Shown here one piece after another: positions 57,949 through 64,000 of a stretch of 64,000 nucleotides of DNA; the first letter of the stretch is position 1, and each line of letters begins with the position of its first letter. Both the position numbers and the translations under genes were made by a program. Source of the stretch: Streptomyces sp. TP-A0874 (lineage in GTDB: Bacteria > Actinomycetota > Actinomycetes > Streptomycetales > Streptomycetaceae). The notes below the pieces were generated by a model. It was not told the DNA's origin and made no database searches. It saw only the letters and a list, made by a program, of their open reading frames with translations. The DNA lies in the NCBI RefSeq assembly GCF_001748085.1, contig NZ_BBZK01000006.1, positions 191,657 through 255,656 of the forward strand, given 5' to 3'.

Positions 57949-58731
57949 GTGTCCAGCTCCGACATATTCCTCGGCGAGACCATCGGTACCGCCGCGCTCA
58001 TCCTGCTCGGTGGCGGCGTCTGCGCCGCCGTCACCTTCAAACGCTCCAAGGCGTTCAACGCCGGCTGGGTCGCCATCGCCCTGGGCTGGGGCTTCGCGGT
58101 GCTGACCGGCGCCTACATAGCCGCTGGCGTCTCCGGCGCGCACCTCAACCCGGCCGTCACCATCGGCCTGGCCATCGAGGGCACCACCGCCTGGAGCGAC
58201 GTCCCGCTCTACTTCTTCTCGGAGATGCTCGGCGCCATGATCGGCGCGGCACTTGTCTGGATCTCGTACTACGGGCAGTTCCACGCGCACCTCACCGACC
58301 CGGAGCTCGCCGCGGCGGCCGAGCTGTCGGCGGACGGGGAGCGCGCCACCCCGCCCGCGGGTCCGGTGCTCGGCATCTTCTCCACCGGCCCGGAGATCCG
58401 GCACACGGCGCAGAACCTCGCCACCGAGACCATCGCCACCACGGTGCTCGTACTGGCGATCCTGACCCAGGGACTCACCAAGGGCCTGGGGGTCTCCGGC
58501 ACCGGAGTGCTGATCACCGCCCTGGTCGTGGTCGGTATCGGCCTCTCGCTCGGCGGTCCCACCGGCTACGCGATCAACCCGGCCCGCGACCTGGGTCCCC
58601 GGATCGTCCACGCCCTGCTGCCGCTGCCCAACAAAGGCCGCTCCGACTGGGGCTACGCCTGGATACCGGTGGTGGGACCGCTGCTCGGCGGCGCCATCGC
58701 CGGCGGCATCTACCAGCTGGGCTTCGCCTGA
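57949..58731 (+). CDS. glpF: Glycerol uptake facilitator
   Basis: A 260-residue aquaglyceroporin with six membrane helices. Both NPA motifs are present ([11 protein letters not shown] and [12 protein letters not shown]); the Asp after the second NPAR is the hallmark of glycerol channels as opposed to water channels. [16 protein letters not shown] lies near the C-terminus. An insertion ([16 protein letters not shown]) sits in the loop between helices 3 and 4. The GTG start has AAAGGAG upstream. First gene of the glpF-glpK operon under GylR control. Confidence 0.96.
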   Translation: MSSSDIFLGETIGTAALILLGGGVCAAVTFKRSKAFNAGWVAIALGWGFAVLTGAYIAAGVSGAHLNPAVTIGLAIEGTTAWSDVPLYFFSEMLGAMIGAALVWISYYGQFHAHLTDPELAAAAELSADGERATPPAGPVLGIFSTGPEIRHTAQNLATETIATTVLVLAILTQGLTKGLGVSGTGVLITALVVVGIGLSLGGPTGYAINPARDLGPRIVHALLPLPNKGRSDWGYAWIPVVGPLLGGAIAGGIYQLGFA

Positions 58732-58782
58732 GGCAGCACCGTACGCCCCTCTCCCCACCAGCCCAGACGACAGGAGCACTCC

Positions 58783-60324
58783 GTGACCGACGCGCACACC
58801 GCCTCCTCCCGGGAACACGGTCCGTTCATCGCTGCGATCGACCAGGGCACCACCTCCAGCCGGTGCATCGTCTTCGACACCGACGGCCGGATCGTCTCGG
58901 TCGACCAGAAGGAGCACGAGCAGATCCTCCCCAGGCCCGGCTGGGTCGAACACGACGCCGCCGAGATCTGGAGCAACGTACAGGAGGTGGTCGCCGGCGC
59001 TCTGGCGAAGGCGGGCATCGGCCGCGAGGACATCCAGGCGATCGGCATCACCAACCAGCGCGAGACGACTCTGCTGTGGGACAGGGCCACCGGGGAACCG
59101 GTGCACAACGCCATCGTCTGGCAGGACACCCGCACCGACGCGCTCTGCAAGGAGCTCGGGCGCAACGTCGGCCAGGACCGCTTCCGTCGCGAGACGGGAC
59201 TGCCGCTCGCCTCCTACTTCGCCGGCCCCAAGATCCGCTGGCTGCTCGACAACGTCGAGGGGCTCCGGGAGCGCGCCGAACGCGGGGAGATCCTGTTCGG
59301 CACGATGGACTCCTGGGTGATCTGGAACCTCACGGGCGGCACCGAGGGTGGCGTCCACGTCACCGACGTCACCAACGCCTCCCGCACGATGCTGATGAAC
59401 CTGCACGAGATGGAGTGGGACGACCGCATCCTCTCCTCGATGGGGATACCCGGCGCGGTGCTGCCGGAGATCCGCTCCTCCGCCGAGGTCTACGGCACCG
59501 CGAAGGGCGTCCTGGAGGGGGTTCCGGTCGCCTCCGCCCTGGGCGACCAGCAGGCCGCCCTCTTCGGCCAGACCTGCTTCGCCGAGGGCGAGGCCAAGTC
59601 GACCTACGGCACCGGCACCTTCATGCTGATGAACACCGGTGAGAAGGTGATCAACTCCTACAGCGGCCTGCTGACCACCGTGGGCTACCGCATCGGGGAC
59701 GCCAAGCCGGTCTACGCCCTGGAGGGCTCCATCGCGGTCACCGGTTCGCTGGTGCAGTGGATGCGCGACCAGATGGGCCTGATCAACAGCGCCGCCGAGA
59801 TCGAGACCCTCGCCAGCTCCGTCGAGGACAACGGCGGGGCCTACTTCGTACCGGCGTTCTCCGGTCTCTTCGCGCCGTACTGGCGCTCCGACGCCCGCGG
59901 GGTCATCGCCGGCCTCACCCGCTACGTCACCAAGGCCCATCTCGCCCGGGCGGTGCTGGAGGCCACCGCCTGGCAGACGCGGGAGATCACCGACGCGATG
60001 GTCAAGGACTCCGGGGTGGAGCTGAGCGCGCTCAAGGTCGACGGCGGCATGACCTCGAACAACCTGCTGATGCAGACGCTGGCGGACGTCCTCGACGCCC
60101 CGGTGGTGCGGCCGCTGGTCGCGGAGACGACCTGTCTGGGCGCCGCCTACGCCGCCGGCCTCGCCGTCGGCTTCTGGCCGGACACCGAGGCCCTGCGGGC
60201 CAACTGGCGGCGGGCCGCCGAATGGACGCCCCGGATGGACGCGGCGGTGCGCGACCGCGAGTACCGGAACTGGCTCAAGGCCGTCGAACGCACCATGGGG
60301 TGGCAGGAGGAGGAACAGAGCTGA
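58783..60324 (+). CDS. glpK: Glycerol kinase
   Basis: A 513-residue FGGY kinase that phosphorylates glycerol to glycerol 3-phosphate and traps it in the cell. The N-terminus has [19 protein letters not shown], the substrate region [16 protein letters not shown], and the C-terminal FGGY signature region [14 protein letters not shown] with [15 protein letters not shown]. The GTG follows AGGAG at spacing 6, 51 bp after glpF. In S. coelicolor the operon continues with glpD; here a terminator and metY-metX follow instead, so glycerol 3-phosphate dehydrogenase must be encoded elsewhere. Confidence 0.98.
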   Translation: MTDAHTASSREHGPFIAAIDQGTTSSRCIVFDTDGRIVSVDQKEHEQILPRPGWVEHDAAEIWSNVQEVVAGALAKAGIGREDIQAIGITNQRETTLLWDRATGEPVHNAIVWQDTRTDALCKELGRNVGQDRFRRETGLPLASYFAGPKIRWLLDNVEGLRERAERGEILFGTMDSWVIWNLTGGTEGGVHVTDVTNASRTMLMNLHEMEWDDRILSSMGIPGAVLPEIRSSAEVYGTAKGVLEGVPVASALGDQQAALFGQTCFAEGEAKSTYGTGTFMLMNTGEKVINSYSGLLTTVGYRIGDAKPVYALEGSIAVTGSLVQWMRDQMGLINSAAEIETLASSVEDNGGAYFVPAFSGLFAPYWRSDARGVIAGLTRYVTKAHLARAVLEATAWQTREITDAMVKDSGVELSALKVDGGMTSNNLLMQTLADVLDAPVVRPLVAETTCLGAAYAAGLAVGFWPDTEALRANWRRAAEWTPRMDAAVRDREYRNWLKAVERTMGWQEEEQS

Positions 60325-60338
60325 GCCGGGTCTCCACC

Positions 60339-60370
60339 GAGCCCTCGCGGAGCATCGCCCGCGAGGGCTC
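60339..60370 (+). terminator. Terminator of glpF-glpK
   Basis: A perfect 12-bp inverted repeat (60339-60350 with 60359-60370) lies 15 bp after the glpK stop. Confidence 0.8.
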
Positions 60371-60552
60371 TCCCCGTGCACCGACCGACCCGGCGAGTGG
60401 TCTCCCGGGGGCCGGCACCCGCTCCGGGGCACATCTGTTCGCCTTCTCAGCACCCCCGGTGAGCTGGTACGTTTCCACAACAGCTACCGTGCTGGGACGA
60501 GGCCGCCGCCACCACCGCGGGGCCCGTCTCGTAGGAAGGGACCGCCCCCTTG

Positions 60553-60693
60553 ATGCCGTACCAGCCGATCGCCGCGCGGCCCAGGCCGATGCAGCGGGCC
60601 GGTGCTCGTTACGCGCTCTTCCTCGGCGTCCGCTTCGCGGAGCGCCGTCACATCGACCTCCAACGCGTCTCCAGCGCGATCTGTTTCGACTGA
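60553..60693 (+). CDS. Leader peptide of the actinobacterial cysteine-attenuator type
   Basis: A 46-codon frame ending RRHIDLQRVSSAICFD. The pattern H-x-D-L-x-R-V-x-S-A-x-C near the C-terminus is that of short putative leader peptides found before sulfur-assimilation genes in Actinobacteria (recollection). A single Cys codon comes two codons before the stop region, where ribosome stalling could read cysteine supply. An internal ATG at 60589 would give a 34-residue peptide, closer to the usual length; neither start has an ideally spaced Shine-Dalgarno sequence. It precedes metY by 330 nt and is followed by an 8-bp hairpin. Confidence 0.75.
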   Translation: MPYQPIAARPRPMQRAGARYALFLGVRFAERRHIDLQRVSSAICFD

Positions 60694-60729
60694 CGGTTCG
60701 AACGGCCTGACGGCTGCCTCGACGACCAT

Positions 60730-60748
60730 CCGTGAGCGCCGCTCACGG
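60730..60748 (+). promoter_or_regulatory. Hairpin after the leader peptide
   Basis: CCGTGAGC and GCTCACGG (8 bp, loop GCC) lie 37 nt after the leader stop codon. It may be the switch element that responds to ribosome position. No U tract follows. Confidence 0.5.
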
Positions 60749-61022
60749 CAAGGCGCACAACGCCCCGGCCTCGAGAGCTCACACCCTGGAGCGCAGCAGC
60801 TCAGGTCCGGTGCTGCCGAGGGCCCGCCGTTCTCCGGCACCGTGTCCACCCTGCCCCCGTACTTCCCGCCCCGCCCGGGCCCCGGTCGCCACGCCGATGG
60901 GCCGGCCCGGAACCGGGTGCGGCACCCGACTTCCGACGTGCCCCCGCGTCCACCGGGACGCGTGGCACGTCCCTGACGTACGCGTCGCACGCGAGTGTTC
61001 CGCGTGCGCCTGAAGGAGAGCC

Positions 61023-62378
61023 ATGAGCCAGTCCGCCAGCCCCGCAGCAGAGAGCCCCGAGGGCGCCTCGCCCGGACCCGGGACCCCGGCGTGGTCGTTC
61101 GAGACCAGGCAGGTCCACTCCGGTGCCGAGCCGGACCCCGCCACCGGCGCCCGCGCGGTGCCGATCTACCAGACGACGTCGTTCGTCTTCCGCGACACCC
61201 AGCACGCGGCCGACGTGTTCTCGCTCGCCGAGCCCGGGAACATCTACACCCGGATCCACAACCCCACCCAGGACGTCTTCGAGCAGCGCGTCGCCTCCCT
61301 GGAGGGCGGGGTGGCCGCGGTGGCGCTCTCCTCCGGACAGGCCGCGGAGACCCTCGCGCTGCTCACCCTCGCCAGCGCCGGCGACCACGTCGTCTCCAGC
61401 ACCTCGCTGTACGGCGGCACCTACAACCTCTTCCGGCACACGCTGCCGAAGTTCGGCATCGAGGTCAGCTTCGTGTCGGACCCGGACGACGTGGAAGCCT
61501 GGCGGGCCGCGATCCGCCCGAACACCAAGGCGCTCTTCGCCGAGTCGCTCGGCAACCCGCGCGGCGACGTGCTCGACATCCGGGCGGTGGCCGACGTCGC
61601 CCACGCCGCCGGGGTTCCGCTGATCGTGGACAACACGGTCGCGACCCCGTACCTGCTCCGTCCGCTGGAGCACGGCGCCGACGTCGTCGTGCACTCGGCG
61701 ACGAAGTTCCTCGGCGGCCACGGCAACACCATCGCGGGTGTCGTCGTGGACGGCGGCACCTTCGACTTCGGTGCCCACGCCGAGCGGTTCCCGGACTTCA
61801 ACAACCCGGACGAGAGCTACCACGGTCTGCGCTACTGGCCGGATCTCGGCCCCAGCGCCTTCGCGATCAAGCTCCGCGTCCAACTGCTCCGCGACCTCGG
61901 CCCCGCGCTCTCCCCGCACTCCGCCTTCCTGCTGCTCCAGGGCGTGGAGACGCTCTCGCTGCGGATGGAGCGGCACTGCTCCAACGCCCAGGCCCTGGCC
62001 GAGTGGCTGGAGCGGCGTGACGAGGTGGAGGTCGTGCACTACGCCGGGCTGCCGTCCAGCCCCTGGCACGCGACGGCGCGGAAGTACCTGCCGCGCGGGG
62101 CCGGCGCGGTCTTCACCTTCGAGCTCCGGGGCGGGATGGAGGCGGGCAAGCGGTTCGTGGACGCCGTGGAGCTGTTCAGCCACCTCGCTAACATCGGTGA
62201 TGTGCGCAGCCTGATCATCCACCCCGCCTCCACCACCCACAGTCAGCTCAGCGAGGAGCAGCTGACGGCCACCGGCGCCACGCCGGGGCTGGTCCGGCTG
62301 TCGGTGGGCATCGAGCACATCGACGACCTCAAGGCGGACCTGGAGGCCGGTTTCCGCGCGGCGAAGGGCGTGTCCTGA
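61023..62378 (+). CDS. metY: O-acetylhomoserine sulfhydrylase
   Basis: A 451-residue pyridoxal-phosphate enzyme that makes homocysteine from O-acetylhomoserine and sulfide, and may also act on O-acetylserine. The family core is clear: [64 protein letters not shown], and [14 protein letters not shown] with K228 forming the Schiff base. The ATG has GGAGAG upstream. Its stop overlaps the proposed metX start (CTGA). Transcribed behind the leader peptide, so its supply of homocysteine is likely tuned to cysteine. Confidence 0.97.
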   Translation: MSQSASPAAESPEGASPGPGTPAWSFETRQVHSGAEPDPATGARAVPIYQTTSFVFRDTQHAADVFSLAEPGNIYTRIHNPTQDVFEQRVASLEGGVAAVALSSGQAAETLALLTLASAGDHVVSSTSLYGGTYNLFRHTLPKFGIEVSFVSDPDDVEAWRAAIRPNTKALFAESLGNPRGDVLDIRAVADVAHAAGVPLIVDNTVATPYLLRPLEHGADVVVHSATKFLGGHGNTIAGVVVDGGTFDFGAHAERFPDFNNPDESYHGLRYWPDLGPSAFAIKLRVQLLRDLGPALSPHSAFLLLQGVETLSLRMERHCSNAQALAEWLERRDEVEVVHYAGLPSSPWHATARKYLPRGAGAVFTFELRGGMEAGKRFVDAVELFSHLANIGDVRSLIIHPASTTHSQLSEEQLTATGATPGLVRLSVGIEHIDDLKADLEAGFRAAKGVS

Positions 62379-63601
62379 GCACTCAGCGTACGGAGCTGTC
62401 GGCCGAGCCGCGGCGGGGCGGTAACCCTGCCGCGGCTCGGCCGGCCACTCCCCCACCGGACGCCCTCCCGCCGGCCACCGGGGCCTGGCAGGAGGGGGAT
62501 CCTCCCGGCCGTCGGCGCTGGGTGGAGCTGCCGGCGCCGCTGCCGCTGGAAGCGGGCGGCGTGCTCCCCGGCGTGAGCATCGCCTACGAGACCTGGGGGA
62601 CGCTGGCACCGGACGGTTCCAACGCGGTGCTGGTGCTGCACGCCCTGACCGGTGACAGCCACGTCACCGGCCCGGCTGGGGCGGGCCATCCGACCGCCGG
62701 CTGGTGGGACGCCCTGGTCGGCCCCGGGCTGGCCATCGACACCGACCGCTGGTTCGTGGTGGCGCCCAACGTGCTGGGCGGCTGCCAGGGCAGCACCGGG
62801 CCCGCTTCCCGGCGGCCGGACGGCCGGCGCTGGGGGGCGGCCTTCCCGACGATCGGTCAGCGGGACCAGGTCGCGGCCGAGGTGCAGTTGGCGGACGCGC
62901 TGGGCATCGACCGCTGGGCGCTGGTGCTCGGCGGCTCGATGGGGGGCATGCGGGCGCTGGAGTGGGCGGTAGCCGAGCCGGAGCGGACCGGGGCGCTGCT
63001 CGTGCTCGCCTCCTGCGCCGCGGCGAGCGCGGAGCAGATCGCCTGGGCGCAGATCCAGGTGCGGGCCATCCGGGCGGACCCCGGCTGGCAGGGGGGCGAC
63101 TACCACGACGCCGGTCCCGGCGGCGGACCGCACAACGGCCTGGGCATCGCCCGCCGGATCGCACACACGACCTACCGCAGCGAGCCGGAGCTGGAGAGCA
63201 GGTTCGGCCGTACGCCGCAGGGATCGGAGGACCCGGCCCGCGGCGGCCGGTACCAGGTGGAGTCGTACCTCGACCACCATGCGGACAAGCTGGTGCGGCG
63301 GTTCGACGCGGGGAGCTACGTGGTGCTCAGCCAGGCCATGAACGCGCACGACATCGGCCGCGGCCGGGGCGGTACGGCGGCCGCGCTCCGCAGGGTGACC
63401 GCACCCGCCCTGGTGGTCGGTGTCGACTCGGACCGGCTGTATCCCCTGGAGCAGCAGCAGCGACTGGCGGCCGGAATGCCGGCCGCTGACCGGGCCCGGG
63501 TCATCGAGTCACCCTGTGGCCACGACGGTTTCCTGGTGGAGACCGAGCAGGTCGGGGCAGTGATCACCGAACTGCTGAGGGGTGCGGGCCACTCACTGTG
63601 A
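62375..63601 (+). CDS. metX: Homoserine O-acetyltransferase (CTG start)
   Basis: A 408-residue alpha/beta-hydrolase-fold enzyme that acetylates homoserine with acetyl-CoA. The nucleophile S188 is in LVLGGSMGGMRALEW; the Asp is in GVDSDRLYPL and the His in CGHDGFLVET. The only ATG/GTG/TTG in the N-terminal region is a GTG at 62522 with no ribosome binding site; it would cut off ATGAWQEGDPPGRRRW, which I recall as conserved in Streptomyces MetX. The frame is open to the end of metY, where CTG at 62375 has AAGGG at spacing 6 and overlaps the metY stop. I therefore propose CTG; if wrong, the gene starts at 62522 and has 359 residues. Confidence 0.9.
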   Translation: MSTQRTELSAEPRRGGNPAAARPATPPPDALPPATGAWQEGDPPGRRRWVELPAPLPLEAGGVLPGVSIAYETWGTLAPDGSNAVLVLHALTGDSHVTGPAGAGHPTAGWWDALVGPGLAIDTDRWFVVAPNVLGGCQGSTGPASRRPDGRRWGAAFPTIGQRDQVAAEVQLADALGIDRWALVLGGSMGGMRALEWAVAEPERTGALLVLASCAAASAEQIAWAQIQVRAIRADPGWQGGDYHDAGPGGGPHNGLGIARRIAHTTYRSEPELESRFGRTPQGSEDPARGGRYQVESYLDHHADKLVRRFDAGSYVVLSQAMNAHDIGRGRGGTAAALRRVTAPALVVGVDSDRLYPLEQQQRLAAGMPAADRARVIESPCGHDGFLVETEQVGAVITELLRGAGHSL

Positions 63602-63761
63602 CCGGTGGTCCGGGGCACGGCGAGCACGCCCGGCCGATTCTCTTCCGGTTCTTCCATCGGGCTGCTGACGGCCGCCCCGGACGCCGTAGGCTGGGCACGG
63701 ACGGGATGACGGAGCATCCGGGATCGCGGAAGGCGATCTTCCGGTCGGAAGGAGGCGCTGG

Positions 63762-64000
63762 GTGATCGAGCTCGAGGGAGTGCCCGAGCTGATCGACCCG
63801 GTCATGGTGGCCGCGTTCGAGGGCTGGAACGACGCCGGTGACGCCGCCTCCGCGGCGGTCGCGCACCTGAACGAGGAGTGGAAGGGCGAGGTCTTCGCGG
63901 CGCTGGACGCCGAGGACTACTACGACTTCCAGGTCAATCGGCCGACCATCTGGCTCGACGGCGGAGTGCGCAGGGTCAACTGGCCGACGACTCGGCTGTC
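63762..64000 (+). CDS. PAC2-family protein, truncated at window edge
   Basis: The first 79 residues of a PAC2 (proteasome assembly chaperone 2-like) protein. The start MIELEGVPELIDPVMVAAFE is followed by GWNDAGDAASAAVAHLNEEW and the YYDFQVNRPTIWLDGG segment, all characteristic. The GTG at 63762 has GAAGGAGG at spacing 6. A possible promoter (CTGACG-N16-TAGGCT) lies around 63665-63692. Actinobacteria often carry several PAC2 paralogues; a chaperone role for their proteasome is unproven. Confidence 0.93.
   Translation, partial: MIELEGVPELIDPVMVAAFEGWNDAGDAASAAVAHLNEEWKGEVFAALDAEDYYDFQVNRPTIWLDGGVRRVNWPTTRL

Noticed and set aside
57814..60480. Long minus-strand frame opposite glpF-glpK
   Set aside because: Covers two well-supported genes on the other strand and lacks homology to anything I recognise.
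60694..61022. SAM riboswitch before metY
   Set aside because: I looked for the conserved core (for example a GGCAACC-like segment and pseudoknot partners of SAM-I/SAM-IV) and found none; the leader peptide explains the long leader better.

Overview
The window is chromosomal DNA from a high-GC actinomycete, almost certainly a Streptomyces. Gene content and order (pheT-pheS, infC-rpmI-rplT, a glycine betaine ABC operon, helicase-tatC-tatA-pafC-pafB-FKBP-pafA, prcA-prcB-pup-dop-arc, metH, gylR-glpF-glpK) match, from memory, the SCO1594-SCO1660 stretch of Streptomyces coelicolor. GTG starts, strong purine-rich ribosome binding sites and long GC-rich hairpin terminators with little or no U tract fit the same group.

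Layout. 1-15.8 kb: a truncated family-10-like glycosidase, a 3-hydroxyacyl-CoA dehydrogenase, the phenylalanyl-tRNA synthetase pair, a sensor kinase, an rRNA methyltransferase, the IF3/L35/L20 operon with a structured leader, a DUF1844 protein, an aquaporin, an SseB protein, a mycosin protease translationally coupled to a proline-rich membrane protein, and a DUF2510 protein. 15.8-22.5 kb is an osmoprotection island. It has a fused glycine/sarcosine/dimethylglycine N-methyltransferase (de novo betaine synthesis, apparently with an ATT start) facing a betaine importer whose permease carries two tandem substrate-binding domains with a nearly identical 385-bp segment. 22.5-30.6 kb: a 5'-3' exonuclease preceded by a palindrome and tandem repeats, an iron-box-controlled siderophore-interacting protein, an Mtr4-like helicase, a diacylglycerol-kinase-like enzyme, and Tat genes. 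30.6-43.1 kb is the complete Pup-proteasome locus (pafBC, pafA, prcAB, pup, dop, arc) with two FKBP genes and an MFS gene inside it. 43.1-53 kb: ferredoxin, secreted protein, tRNA m1A58 methyltransferase, site-2-type protease, RecB-like nuclease, LuxR response regulator, two tandem peptide-type binding lipoproteins and a HAD phosphatase. 53-64 kb: metH, the glycerol regulon (gylR, glpF, glpK) with two matching candidate operators, then metY-metX behind a short leader peptide of the actinobacterial cysteine-attenuator type, and the start of a PAC2 protein.

How it fits together. Two themes stand out. The first is osmotic and solute handling: betaine synthesis and import, with an aquaporin and a glycerol facilitator elsewhere in the window. 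The second is sulfur and methyl metabolism: metY, metX and metH make methionine, the precursor of the S-adenosylmethionine that the betaine synthase consumes three times per betaine. Several start codons are non-canonical (ATT for the betaine synthase, ATC for infC, CTG for metX, TTG for tatC). These start calls, all operators and all hairpins are read from sequence only and have no experimental support here.
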